Positions 1 to 8,742 of a stretch of DNA of 64,000 nt are shown here, piece after piece. Both the position numbers and the translations under genes were made by a program. The notes under the pieces are model-generated. The model worked only from the letters and a program-made list of their open reading frames with translations, did not search any database and was not told the origin of the DNA. How positions within the stretch are numbered: the stretch's first letter is position 1; each line of letters opens with the position of its first letter. This stretch comes from Pedobacter ureilyticus (GTDB lineage: Bacteria > Bacteroidota > Bacteroidia > Sphingobacteriales > Sphingobacteriaceae): NCBI RefSeq assembly GCF_005925345.1, contig NZ_SSHJ01000009.1, positions 98,074 through 162,073 on the forward strand, in the 5' to 3' direction.

Positions 1-209
1 TCTTTGCTAGATTTTAGCTTAATTTCCTTTTTGTTCTTCGTTAAAAAATCTATTGCTCTTACTTTTAAACTATCTTCATTAGCTGTTCTACTTACTACTT
101 CATAATAAATATACTTCCCAGTTTCATCTTTTGGCAGCACACTAATTTCTTGTGCAAGTGCTATGGAAATAACAAAGAACAAACCTCCAAACAAAGAAAA
201 AAATTTCAT
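1..209 (-). CDS. Partial secreted DUF4468-like protein
   Basis: This gene is cut by the left window edge; only the first 69 codons are visible. The ATG at 209 is followed by a hydrophobic signal peptide ending in the signal peptidase I site ALAQ at residues 17-20. The mature part begins with a short segment of the form LPKDETGKYIYYEVV, then a basic stretch. That pattern resembles DUF4468 (a TBP-like fold) proteins that are common in Bacteroidota. The function of the family is unknown. A hairpin terminator separates it from the porin gene upstream, so it is probably its own unit. The family call is from memory and moderate; the secreted nature is well supported. Confidence 0.55.
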   Translation of the reverse strand, partial: MKFFSLFGGLFFVISIALAQEISVLPKDETGKYIYYEVVSRTANEDSLKVRAIDFLTKNKKEIKLKSSK

Positions 210-227
210 AGAAAAAGTTTAAAATAA

Positions 228-250
228 AGCGTCCCGAAAATCGGGACGCT
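228..250 (-). terminator. Rho-independent terminator of the porin gene
   Basis: A perfect 10-bp stem (AGCGTCCCGA with TCGGGACGCT) and a 3-base loop lie 35 bases after the porin stop. On the minus strand the stem is followed by TTATTTT. On the plus strand it is also followed by a short T run, so it may be bidirectional. Confidence 0.8.
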
Positions 251-284
251 TTTGGTTGTAATTAGTTTATGGTAAATTTACGTA

Positions 285-1328
285 TTAAAAACTATAAACT
301 GCAGCTAAAGAAAATTGTGCAGCAGTTTTGGTTGGTGCTAAATTAGATTTAACAAAACCAATGTAAGCATCTTGATCGTTATCAAAACGCACCTCTGGAA
401 TAAAAGTTAAACCACCAGATTTGATATTACCAGATAAAGTGAAAGAAGTAACACTTGCATTGGCAGCACCACCAGCACCTTTAAAAGTAAAATATTCTGC
501 TCTTGCCCCTAACGCTACAGAAGGTGTAAACGCATACTGTGGATAAAGTGCTGCACCAGAATACCCTCCGCCATCATCAGAAACACCATAATCTGCAGCA
601 TTTAAACCTAGCTTGAACTTATCAGTAATTTGATAAGAGGTAGTTAAATCTATAATGGTACCGTTAGCACCAGCACCAGCAGAGCGTCCTGTAAGGAAAT
701 TTACATAGGCAGACCAGCCCTCCACAGGCGCTACCATTAACTGTGCCCCAAAATGAGACACCCCATTAAAATCTTGGTAAACATTCCAATCGTTAAATAT
801 ACCAGCCATTAAGCTTACTTTATCAGAAAACGAGTAAGTACCTTTTAAACCCGCATTTTGAAACGGGCCACTGCCAAATAAGTAAGAAGTAGAATAGTTA
901 AAGTTGGCCACCGGCGAAATCACCTCGTAGCCCACAAATGTACCCATGTAACCAGCAGTCATGCTAAACTTATCAGTAAAAGCATAATTAATGTATAAGT
1001 TTTGGATATTGAAACTGTTTGTTGCCGCATCATAACCCCCCAGTACATCTGGTATAGATTGGTATTGGCCTCTTGGGCCGAAAGAAAGTTCACCTACAAA
1101 AGAGGCCTTGCCGGTTGTTTTTTTCAGTGCCAAGTCAATCATGCCCAGTGATACCGAGTTTTGCTCATCAGCAAAATAGGTTGGTATGTTAGCAACTTTG
1201 CTAAAATCGTATTTAAAGTATGTATCTACCGATCCCGATATTTCTAAAGGAGAAGCTTTTTCTTGTGCTACTGCAACAGAAGCAGTACTTAATAATAAAA
1301 GAGATAATGCAGCTATATGATTTTTCAT
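285..1328 (-). CDS. Outer-membrane beta-barrel porin
   Basis: A 347-residue protein with a signal peptide (residues 1-21, cleavage after AVA). The mature chain is made of alternating amphipathic strands rich in aromatic residues and glycine, such as the stretches around SMTAGYMGTFVGYEV and FKLGLNAADYGV. It ends in phenylalanine (VYSF), as outer-membrane barrel proteins usually do. The fold resembles the OmpL-like putative beta-barrel porin family of Bacteroidota. It lies downstream of the ammonium channel on the same strand, 350 bases apart, so it may help ammonium or small amines cross the outer membrane; that role is inferred from position only. The start is supported by the signal peptide. 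Confidence 0.8.
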   Translation of the reverse strand: MKNHIAALSLLLLSTASVAVAQEKASPLEISGSVDTYFKYDFSKVANIPTYFADEQNSVSLGMIDLALKKTTGKASFVGELSFGPRGQYQSIPDVLGGYDAATNSFNIQNLYINYAFTDKFSMTAGYMGTFVGYEVISPVANFNYSTSYLFGSGPFQNAGLKGTYSFSDKVSLMAGIFNDWNVYQDFNGVSHFGAQLMVAPVEGWSAYVNFLTGRSAGAGANGTIIDLTTSYQITDKFKLGLNAADYGVSDDGGGYSGAALYPQYAFTPSVALGARAEYFTFKGAGGAANASVTSFTLSGNIKSGGLTFIPEVRFDNDQDAYIGFVKSNLAPTKTAAQFSLAAVYSF

Positions 1329-1678
1329 CTTGTTTAGTTTTTATTTTTAAAATGACGACGCGATCAGATTTATCATTACTTAAGATCTTGATGGTTTCAT
1401 TTTTAAAAAGGTTAAATAGTTGATTTGGTTACCACCGTTGGGTAACATTGGTATATAGCATAGTGCAAAATTTAATCAAAGCAATCCCACCCGACCTCAA
1501 AACGTGGTCGTATTCATTAAAATAGTTTGTTGATCCAGAAAAAGTTATCCAACTATTTCCTTTTTTCTTTCAGTCCCTAATCTGTTGGTCAGTACAGATT
1601 AGGGAGAAAGATGATTAAATCAAAAACAATTTTCCATTATGATTTTAACTTAGCCTAAGCGGAGTATATTTTTATGGA
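1329..1678. other. Intergenic region between porin and amt
   Basis: These 350 bases carry no convincing coding sequence on either strand. They contain a hairpin at 1575-1604, described separately, and otherwise AT-rich sequence that must hold the porin promoter if the porin has its own. Confidence 0.6.
1575..1604 (-). terminator. Hairpin downstream of amt
   Basis: A perfect 10-bp inverted repeat (CCCTAATCTG and CAGATTAGGG) with a 10-base loop lies about 75 bases after the amt stop. It lacks a clean T run on the minus strand (ACTGAAAGAAAAAAGG follows), so it could be an RNA-stabilising hairpin, a weak terminator or a protein site. Confidence 0.4.
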
Positions 1679-3037
1679 CTAGTTGTTAGGAACTTCCTGT
1701 CCGGCTACGATTAACGTACCTTGTGTATATTTTTCGTTGTGTTGCGAAGCATCTAAACCCTCTTCTTCTTCATCAGCAGTTACACGAATTGGCAATACCA
1801 TGTTGATTAACTTGAAGATTACGAAAGAAACTACAAAGCTAAAAATCACTACCATCACCATACCTTTTAACTGCGTGAAGAAAAATTCTGGGTTACCGTA
1901 AAGTAAGCCATCAACACCTGCGCCATTTACCGTTTTAGTAGCAAACACGCCAGTTAACAACATACCTACTATACCGCCAACACCGTGGCAAGGAAAAACA
2001 TCTAGCGTATCATCTAAAGCTGTTTTTTGTTTCCAAGAAACTACCAAATTAGAAACAATGGCCGCAAACACACCTATAAAAATACTAGAAGGAATACTTA
2101 CGAAACCTGCACCCGGCGTAATGGCTACCAAGCCAACTACTGCTCCAATACAGAAACCAAGAACCGATGGCTTTTTACCTCTTGCTGCGTCAAAGAACAT
2201 CCAAGATAAACCCGCTGCACCTGCAGCAATATTGGTAGTAATAAAAGCCGAAACCGCTAGCGCATTGGCTCCCAAGGCAGAACCAGCATTAAAGCCAAAC
2301 CAGCCAAACCAAAGTAAACCAGTACCTATCAATACATAAGGGATATTTGCTGGTGGCACTTCTTTGTGTTCTAAGTGCGATCTTCTACGTTTCAACACCA
2401 AAGCACCTGCCAATGCGGCCATACCTGCAGAAATGTGTACTACTGTACCACCTGCAAAATCTAGCACGCCCATTTTAAACAAAATGCCGTCTGAATGCCA
2501 AGTCCAGTGTGCTAACGGCGAGTATACAAAAATGGCGAATAAAACAATGAATAAGATGTAAGCAGTAAAACGAATACGTTCTGCCACCGCACCTACTACT
2601 AATCCGGGTGTAATAATGGCAAACATCAATTGAAATACGGCAAATAACGATAAGGGAATTGTACCCCAAGCTGGTCCAGAGTTAACGCCCTGAAAGAATA
2701 AAAATGTTTTTGGGTTACCAATAAGACCACCAATACTATCGCCAAAAGCCAAACTGAAGCCTACAACTACCCATAGTACGGAGATGACACCTGCAGCTAC
2801 CACACTTTTAATCATAGTAGATAATACATTTTTGCGATGCACCATTCCACCGTAGAAAAATGCTAAACCCGGTGTCATTAAAAATACTAGAGCAGAAGCT
2901 ATTAAAACAAAAGCTACGTCTGGACCACTGTACTTGCCATCATCAAAGTTTGGCAATAGCGGAATAAATAATGCGGCAACTGCAACTATAATTAAAATTG
3001 CGAAGGGTGCCCACTGTTTAAATAAAATTTTACTCAT
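1679..3037 (-). CDS. amt: Ammonium channel Amt
   Basis: A 452-residue polytopic membrane protein of the Amt/Mep/Rh family that conducts ammonium across the inner membrane for nitrogen assimilation. The twin pore histidines are present: His201 in GGTVVHISAG and His351 in DVFPCHGVGG. The family segment LAFFYGGMVHRKNVLS is at residues 58-73. The first hydrophobic segment (about 10-28) may be an uncleaved signal anchor. The C-terminal tail after residue 415 is acidic (ADEEEEGLD) and hydrophilic, and would be cytoplasmic. No PII protein (GlnK) or glutamine synthetase gene is next to it here, unlike in many bacteria. The upstream region is very AT-rich. Confidence 0.95.
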   Translation of the reverse strand: MSKILFKQWAPFAILIIVAVAALFIPLLPNFDDGKYSGPDVAFVLIASALVFLMTPGLAFFYGGMVHRKNVLSTMIKSVVAAGVISVLWVVVGFSLAFGDSIGGLIGNPKTFLFFQGVNSGPAWGTIPLSLFAVFQLMFAIITPGLVVGAVAERIRFTAYILFIVLFAIFVYSPLAHWTWHSDGILFKMGVLDFAGGTVVHISAGMAALAGALVLKRRRSHLEHKEVPPANIPYVLIGTGLLWFGWFGFNAGSALGANALAVSAFITTNIAAGAAGLSWMFFDAARGKKPSVLGFCIGAVVGLVAITPGAGFVSIPSSIFIGVFAAIVSNLVVSWKQKTALDDTLDVFPCHGVGGIVGMLLTGVFATKTVNGAGVDGLLYGNPEFFFTQLKGMVMVVIFSFVVSFVIFKLINMVLPIRVTADEEEEGLDASQHNEKYTQGTLIVAGQEVPNN

Positions 3038-4000
3038 AATTTAAATTTTAGTGTTTGATTTTGATCCTAAATTATAAATAAGATTTTAATATTCATTATG
3101 TTTTTTACAATTTTTTAATAAATTTTCAATTTTATAATAAAATAAACAACAAAAAAGCAATAAAACACAATTCAAAATCAATTAAATAATAAATCGAAAC
3201 AATAAAAACCACATAAAACATAAATATTTTTCATTTTTTACATAAAAAACATATAAAAAACACAAAACAACTTAAAATATCTAAAAAAATATATAAAAAC
3301 ACTCAAAAAACACCAAATAAAGATAAATACACACGTATAATCAATCAAAAATCAAAATAAGAGACTGCGTTGTACATCAGATCGCCTCATTTCATTTTTC
3401 AAATTTTTACTGGCTTTAAGCAGATCTAGATTGTTGATTAGGTTTCGAAAAACCCTCAACATTAGAACTCTTGGCATTATCTAGATTGCCAACTAGTGCA
3501 GCTCCTTTCATAATCTTTGTTAGTGGAAATCGGAAATAAAATATGCCCGCCCATCCCTGTTACCATTATGATGGCGCTTTGGTAATATCTATTACAGATA
3601 CCACAGAAAGAACTTTTGGAGGTTGTTGAAATGTGTGAATAAGCTACAAGTCAAACTTTAAAGGGCAGAAACCCAAAAAACTCATACGCTAAGCAAGCGT
3701 AGGATATCTTAATTAAAAAATCGGATACGGAGTTAATCCCCTTTGCTAAATCAGATTTAATTACAACTGATTAGGTGTGCATCAGCAGTTGCCGTGGATG
3801 TTGAAAACCACACCGAATTGCTAATAGAAGGCTATTTAATTTAAAAAAAGCTTCCCATTTTCGTAAGAAGCTTTGTGGGCAATACATGGCAAAATTTAAC
3901 CATTTTTATTGATAAAATTAACATACGGTGTCAATGGCGACTTGTCGACATAGAAAAGCATAAGTGATTCTTTTAAATTATATATCGTTCTTTTGGAATT
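3038..4000. other. Long AT-rich intergenic region with repeat remnants
   Basis: From 3038 to about 3360 the DNA is extremely AT-rich with long A runs and should contain the amt promoter. From 3361 to 3780 I see only broken reading frames; a short minus-strand frame ending near 3420 may be a decayed gene that I do not recognise. The right part holds one copy of a dispersed repeat (3784-3880), listed separately. Confidence 0.5.
3784..3880. repeat. Dispersed repeat, copy 1 (gene-tail remnant plus terminator)
   Basis: The plus strand ends a short frame reading AVAVDVENHTELLIEGYLI before TAA. It is followed by a hairpin (AAGCTTC at 3848-3854 and GAAGCTT at 3867-3873) that has a T run on the minus strand, then TGTGGGC. 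The gene tail recurs at 41304-41368 as AVAVNLENRTEVLLEGYLT, and the hairpin recurs in altered form at 9427-9456. This copy lacks the rest of the tRNA-like tail seen in copies 2 and 3. Confidence 0.6.
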
Positions 4001-5083
4001 TTATTCGTTCCAACGTGGGTAATCAATATAACCGTGTCTCCCACCCCCAAACATTGTTGCCCTGTCCGGCTTGTTAAGATTGGAATTTTTTTCAAACCGT
4101 TCAGAAAGGTCAGGGTTTGAAATGTATAAGGTGCCAAAGGAGATAAGCTCTGCAATACCTTTTTCAAGTTCTTCCTCGGCAGTAGCCTTGTCATACCCTC
4201 CATTGGCAATAACTGTGTGGCGGATCTTCCGGCCAAATAGTTCGATCTCGTCATCAGCATCATAATGCTCAGGTGAAGGAAAATGGACGCTCCGCCTCAT
4301 GAGTTCCACATAGGCAAAGTCCAGTTTGTTCAGTTCTTCGATCAGGTAGGTATAAGTTTCTATTGGGTCATTCAATACGATGTCGCCATAGGGATGGAAA
4401 GGAGAGATTTTAATGCCCACCTTTTCAGGTCCTACCGTACTGATCAATTCCTGCATCACTTCCAGTGCGAAGCGGGCATTGTTAGGAATACTACCACCGT
4501 AACCATCCGTCCTCTGGTTGGCACTTTCAGCCAAGAACTGGCTGGGCAGATAACCATTGGCAGCGTGAAGCTGAACCCCATCAAATCCTGCAGCTATGGC
4601 ATTTTTTGCGGCCTTACCAAAATCCTTTATCGTCTGCCCGATTTCTCGGATTGTCATTTCTTGAGGGATTTCGTAATCTTTCATGCCCTGAGAGGTATAA
4701 TGCCGCATATCGCGAATAGGCAAGCGTGATGGAGCCAAAGGGAGCTTGCCATTTCTATCGACAGAATGCCCCATGCGCCCGGTGTGCCAAAGCTGGGCTA
4801 TAATCACACCGCCTTGATCATGTACCGCCGCTGTAACTTTCTTCCACGCCTCTATTTGTTGTTTCGTGAAAATACCTGGTGTGAGCGGGCTGCCGGTAGC
4901 GTCTTCACTGATCCTAATGGACTCGGTAAATAGCAGACCTGCACTAGACCGTTGGGCATAATACTCCACCGTCATCTCACCCACTAAGCCATTGCTACCT
5001 GTACGGCCTCTGGTCATCGCTGCCATAGCCATTCTATTTTTTAGGCTGACGCCACCTAACTGCATTTTTTCTAAAAGTTTCAT
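4001..5083 (-). CDS. Old Yellow Enzyme family NAD(P)H:flavin oxidoreductase
   Basis: A 360-residue FMN-dependent ene-reductase-type protein with a TIM-barrel fold. The start chosen is the ATG at 5083 (MKLLEKMQLG), because the longer frame back to 5149 overlaps the upstream gene by 50 bases and its extra residues are not family-like. Family marks are the FMN-binding QLWHTGR (about residues 97-103), the catalytic pair in LHAANGY (His173, Asn176, then Tyr178) and the late segment VIANGGYD. It is the last gene of the riboswitch-headed mesX-mesD operon, 16 bases behind the transporter. Its position suggests that it reduces a flavin or unsaturated substrate for the pathway; the true substrate is unknown. 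Confidence 0.9.
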   Translation of the reverse strand: MKLLEKMQLGGVSLKNRMAMAAMTRGRTGSNGLVGEMTVEYYAQRSSAGLLFTESIRISEDATGSPLTPGIFTKQQIEAWKKVTAAVHDQGGVIIAQLWHTGRMGHSVDRNGKLPLAPSRLPIRDMRHYTSQGMKDYEIPQEMTIREIGQTIKDFGKAAKNAIAAGFDGVQLHAANGYLPSQFLAESANQRTDGYGGSIPNNARFALEVMQELISTVGPEKVGIKISPFHPYGDIVLNDPIETYTYLIEELNKLDFAYVELMRRSVHFPSPEHYDADDEIELFGRKIRHTVIANGGYDKATAEEELEKGIAELISFGTLYISNPDLSERFEKNSNLNKPDRATMFGGGRHGYIDYPRWNE

Positions 5084-5099
5084 AGTCCACAAATAAAGA

Positions 5100-6092
5100 T
5101 CATGCTTCTTTTCTTCGGGCAATCGCTTGAGCAATAATACTAGCGGCAATCAATTGCAGAGCATGATAAAGCATGAGCGGCAACAATACGATGCCAGTGA
5201 TGGTACTGTGCTGAAAAAGCACTTTTGACATCACCGTGCCGTGTACCAATGACTTTTTAGATCCACAAAATAAGACGGTGATACGATCTTCATCTGAAAA
5301 GCCAAACAAGCGACTGAGTAGTCCAACGCAGAGGAACACAACAAAAAACAAGACCATCATCCCCGCGGCGAGCCCAACAAGTTCAAGGGTGCTGAAGCCC
5401 TCAAAAAGATGTTCGTAAAATGACTTACAAAACGACGTGTAGATGATCATCAGAATAATTGCCTGATCGAAATATTTGAGCTGTTTTTTATACCTTTCGG
5501 CAATGGCGCCAAAACAGGAATTGAGGCTGATGCCGATAATGACAGGCAACAAAACCTGAAAAACCAGCTTTATAACGATATCAGAGACATCAAAATCGCC
5601 AGTTGCAGAAGCAATGAACAGACCTACCCAAAGCGGCGTAACCACTACGCCGATCAAACTTGAAATGCTCGCATTGAAAATGGCTGCAGGAATGTTGCCC
5701 TTGGCGATGGAAACCATGACCACCGAAGAGGAAACGGTGGATGGTAAGGCTGCCAGAAAAAACACACCCAACCAAAGCAACTCGAAGTCAATACTGATGA
5801 ACAAAGGGCGTGACGCTAAAACGATAAGCGGGAAGAATAAAAAGGTTGTCAACTGGACGATAATGTGCATTTTCCAGTTGGCCAGTCCGGCTTTTAGTTT
5901 CTCAACACTCAAGCGTAGGCCATAAAAAAAGAAAATCAATGAGACGCCCACACCCGCAATCTCCTCCAGCGACACTGGTTCTTTGATTAGCCCCGGCTGA
6001 GGCAGAAAATAGGCTAATAGTATCATAGTGCCTATCATCAGCAGGAAACCATCGAAACCTGCTTTTTTTAATAACGCTAATAACTTCTTCAA
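5100..6092 (-). CDS. SBF-like (bile acid:sodium symporter fold) transporter
   Basis: A 330-residue integral membrane protein with about ten hydrophobic helices. It fits the SBF-like branch of the bile/arsenite/riboflavin transporter superfamily: the segments GVGVSLIFFFYGLRLSVEKL near residue 50 and LAALPSTVSSSVVMVSIAKG near residue 120 match the two crossed helices of that fold. Bacterial members are usually sodium-coupled organic anion carriers. It lies 34 bases after mesD and 16 bases before the Old Yellow Enzyme, so it is very likely co-transcribed under the cobalamin riboswitch. A substrate connected to methionine or methyl-donor metabolism is a reasonable inference, not shown by sequence. 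Confidence 0.85.
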   Translation of the reverse strand: MKKLLALLKKAGFDGFLLMIGTMILLAYFLPQPGLIKEPVSLEEIAGVGVSLIFFFYGLRLSVEKLKAGLANWKMHIIVQLTTFLFFPLIVLASRPLFISIDFELLWLGVFFLAALPSTVSSSVVMVSIAKGNIPAAIFNASISSLIGVVVTPLWVGLFIASATGDFDVSDIVIKLVFQVLLPVIIGISLNSCFGAIAERYKKQLKYFDQAIILMIIYTSFCKSFYEHLFEGFSTLELVGLAAGMMVLFFVVFLCVGLLSRLFGFSDEDRITVLFCGSKKSLVHGTVMSKVLFQHSTITGIVLLPLMLYHALQLIAASIIAQAIARRKEA

Positions 6093-6126
6093 AATAATCT
6101 TAATATATCACGGGGGTAAATTGGCA

Positions 6127-7161
6127 TTACATCCCGAACTCTTTACGTATAATTTCTGCCCCTGCGCTTAGTGCACTTAACTTGCCGCTTGCCACGTTTC
6201 GGGACAAAGGCGCCATACCACAGTTTGTTGAAGGGTAAAGATTTTCGATATCAACGAACTGTAGTGTGCTGCGCAAGGTATCGGCTACTTCTTCTGGCGT
6301 TTCAATCGTATTAGTTGCCACATCAATTGCACCGACCATTACTTTTTTGCCACGAACAAGTTCAATTAAGTTCAAGGGTACATTTGAGTTATGGCATTCT
6401 AACGACACGATATCAATATTAGAAGCTTGAATTTTAGGAAAAATCTCTTCGTACTGACGCCACTCCGAACCCAGTGTCTTTTTCCAATCGTTATTGGCCT
6501 TTATACCATAACCGTAGCAAACATGTACCGCAGTTTCACACTTTAAACCTTCAGTAGCTCTTTCCAATGCTGCCATTCCCCAATCGTTTACTTCATCAAA
6601 GAACACATTAAATGCAGGTTCATCAAATTGGATAATATCCACCCCCGCATCTTGCAACTCTCTTGCTTCTTCATTGAGCAGTTTCGCAAATTCCCAAGCC
6701 AATTTTTCCCGGCTTTTGTAATGGTCATCGTACAGGGTATCTACCATGGTCATCGGCCCTGGCAATGCCCATTTTATTGGTTTTTCGGTCAGTTTACGTA
6801 AGAATTTGGCATCCTCCACAAAAACTGCTTTTTGACGTGCAACCTCGCCTACCACCACAGGGACACTGGCATCATAACGGTCACGGATCTTTACGATCTT
6901 ACGGTTCTCAAAATTTACACCACTTAAATGCTCGATAAAAGTCGTTACAAAATGTTGGCGTGTCTGCTCACCATCACTAATGATATCCACCCCGGCCAAA
7001 TGCTGCTGCTGCAAAGCAATACGTAAAGCATCCTGTTTTCCTTCAAGTAACTGATCGCCTTCCAATTTCCAGGGTGACCACAATTTTTCGGGTGGTGCAA
7101 GCCAGGCAGGTTTCGGTAAACTTCCCACAATTGAGGTTGGTAATAATAACTTCTTCGACAT
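6127..7161 (-). CDS. mesD: Core-MetE methionine synthase, MesD type
   Basis: A 344-residue protein equal to the catalytic C-terminal half of cobalamin-independent methionine synthase MetE, without the N-terminal folate-associated half. The zinc site that activates homocysteine is complete: His213 and Cys215 in AVHVCYG, Glu255 in SLECHN and Cys314 in STNCGM. The substrate segment GSLPKPAW at residues 13-20 and FDEPAF at 179-184 are also family marks. Such short forms act as folate-independent methionine synthases; the one encoded beside DUF1852 (MesX) is called MesD in published work that I recall. Here mesX is directly upstream (51 bases) and a cobalamin riboswitch leads the operon, which fits a role as the B12-sparing route to methionine. 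Confidence 0.88.
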   Translation of the reverse strand: MSKKLLLPTSIVGSLPKPAWLAPPEKLWSPWKLEGDQLLEGKQDALRIALQQQHLAGVDIISDGEQTRQHFVTTFIEHLSGVNFENRKIVKIRDRYDASVPVVVGEVARQKAVFVEDAKFLRKLTEKPIKWALPGPMTMVDTLYDDHYKSREKLAWEFAKLLNEEARELQDAGVDIIQFDEPAFNVFFDEVNDWGMAALERATEGLKCETAVHVCYGYGIKANNDWKKTLGSEWRQYEEIFPKIQASNIDIVSLECHNSNVPLNLIELVRGKKVMVGAIDVATNTIETPEEVADTLRSTLQFVDIENLYPSTNCGMAPLSRNVASGKLSALSAGAEIIRKEFGM

Positions 7162-7212
7162 AGAATTTAATGATGTGTTTTACTAAATAATTTTTATGAT
7201 GTGCTGTTTTAA

Positions 7213-8217
7213 TTAAAGGCCAAAATTGGCAGACCACTGTTCCAATATGCTTTGGTAAGGTTTAATGAAATACTCTTCACAATATTTACCCTGTTCAATA
7301 GCCAACCGGCTGCGTTCAACACGGTCGTACTCTACACGTGTCAGTGAGTAATCTTCGTGTTTAAGACTAGGTTTAAAGATTTTCCCGGCCGCTGAATTTG
7401 CATTGTAGATTTCTGGGCGATAGATCTTCTGGAAAGTCTCCATCGTGCTGATCGAGCTGATCAGTCCAAGATCGGTATAATCAGCAAGTAGATCTCCGGA
7501 ATGGTAAAAAGCCATCGGTGCCACACTGTTTTGGGGCATGAAAAAACGTACTTTCATGCCCATTTTAGAGAAGTATTGATCAGTAAGAGAGTACTCATCC
7601 TGTAGATACTCAAAACCCAGCACCGGGTGCTGAAATTCAGTGCGGGTATATGTTCTGTTACCCGATACGCTCAGACAAATGATCGGTGACTGCTTAAAGT
7701 GTTCTTTATACGTGTCTGAATTCACAAAGTACTTATAAAGTTTTCCGTGCAGATCACCATAACCTTCAGGAACAGTAAAACTGGATTTATTTTTATTGTA
7801 CTCGACCAATAAAATACTGAAATCGTAATCACGGACATAGGAAGAAAAATTATTTCCGGCAACACCTTCGATCTGCTGACCGGTCTTATGGTCGAAAATA
7901 TTCGTTTTCAGAACTTCCATCATCGGCAGATTGTCAATACTAGTATTAGTATCAATACTCATCGTTACTGTCATGATTTCAAGTTCTACGTGGTAACGAT
8001 CACCTTTATCATTATCCTCATGAGCCAATGCATTGAACCGATTGTTGATCATATTCAAGGCATTGCGTAAATTTTGCTGGCGATTAGCTCCCTTGGCCAA
8101 ATTTGCAAAATTGGTTGTCAGACGTGTTTGACGCGAGGGGTGATAGTTTTCGTCCAAACAAGTGCTCTTTAGCGTGAACGTAAAATCTTTCTTGATAGCA
8201 TGCTGGATAATTTCCAT
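7213..8217 (-). CDS. mesX: MesX, DUF1852 accessory protein for methionine synthesis
   Basis: A 334-residue soluble protein with no signal peptide or membrane segment. I recognise it as DUF1852 from its overall sequence and from its place immediately before a MesD-type core MetE. DUF1852 proteins are reported to be required, together with oxygen, for MesD activity (from memory of a study on folate-independent methionine synthases); the chemistry is not settled. It is the first gene after the cobalamin riboswitch, with about 190 bases between the aptamer and the ATG at 8217. The start is the first Met (MEIIQHAIKKDF). No enzymatic motif that I can interpret is visible. Confidence 0.82.
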   Translation of the reverse strand: MEIIQHAIKKDFTFTLKSTCLDENYHPSRQTRLTTNFANLAKGANRQQNLRNALNMINNRFNALAHEDNDKGDRYHVELEIMTVTMSIDTNTSIDNLPMMEVLKTNIFDHKTGQQIEGVAGNNFSSYVRDYDFSILLVEYNKNKSSFTVPEGYGDLHGKLYKYFVNSDTYKEHFKQSPIICLSVSGNRTYTRTEFQHPVLGFEYLQDEYSLTDQYFSKMGMKVRFFMPQNSVAPMAFYHSGDLLADYTDLGLISSISTMETFQKIYRPEIYNANSAAGKIFKPSLKHEDYSLTRVEYDRVERSRLAIEQGKYCEEYFIKPYQSILEQWSANFGL

Positions 8218-8313
8218 GTTGTTAACTTTTTAAATGGTTAATGATCATTAAAAAGTTCCTTGATAGTTCAGGATGCTTACACAAAGAGGCGGAAAGAAAG
8301 GCGTACGGCAGCC

Positions 8314-8344
8314 TAAGGCACACCTGACAGGTAAAGGCACCTTA
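8314..8344 (-). promoter_or_regulatory. Possible expression-platform hairpin of the riboswitch
   Basis: Between the aptamer and mesX, the minus strand can fold TAAGG with CCTTA around an inner ACCTG/CAGGT pair. No T run follows, so control of translation or of an alternative fold is more likely than an intrinsic terminator. Which structure forms with or without ligand cannot be decided by eye. Confidence 0.35.
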
Positions 8345-8389
8345 GAATATACGTTGATCTGTCCGATAACCTTTTTCGCGAAAGTATCG

Positions 8390-8568
8390 ACCAATTCAGT
8401 AAAGGCAGGTATCCTGACTTGTAACCGCATTTACCGGCCTTCCCATCCCGATAGTTATCGGGACAGTGACCATTTGTTGGTAAAGCATTGATGTTACTTA
8501 CAGTTGCGCGACAGTTCGTGATTTGCACACGATTCCCTATTAATTCACCGTTAAGTAAAAACTTTTCT
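8390..8568 (-). ncRNA. Cobalamin (adenosylcobalamin) riboswitch
   Basis: Read on the minus strand the region has the hallmarks of the cobalamin aptamer in order: AATAGGGAATCGTGTGCAAA, then ACTGTCGCGCAACTGTAAG, then a variable arm with an internal hairpin (CCCGATAACTATCGGG near 8447-8462), GGGAAGGCCGG, and finally the B12-box-like AAGTCAGGATACCTGCC (about 8404-8420). The aptamer ends about 190 bases before mesX. It should lower expression of mesX-mesD-transporter-Old Yellow Enzyme when B12 is plentiful, which makes sense for a cobalamin-independent methionine synthase. The outer boundaries are approximate. Confidence 0.93.
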
Positions 8569-8742
8569 GATCGTTGAAATATGTAAAGAACCAGAGTATT
8601 TAACTCGTGTCAAAGTTATAAAAACAGTTATTAAAGCTGTAATATCTTTATAATTTCAACCAAAATTGTTTTAATTAGCAGTTTTGTTAAAATTTTATGC
8701 TGTTTGGCATTATCTTTATCCTTTCTAAAAGTAAATTATGCT

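Noticed and set aside
3038..3360. Replication origin in the extremely AT-rich stretch
   Set aside because: There are no DnaA-box clusters, and no dnaA, gyrB or similar genes nearby.
4283..4729. 148-residue plus-strand frame opposite the Old Yellow Enzyme gene
   Set aside because: It lies wholly inside a clear gene on the other strand and shows no recognisable domain.
4001..5149. Longer start for the Old Yellow Enzyme at 5149
   Set aside because: It overlaps the upstream transporter gene by 50 bases, and the 22 extra residues are shadow codons of that gene. The ATG at 5083 fits the family N-terminus.
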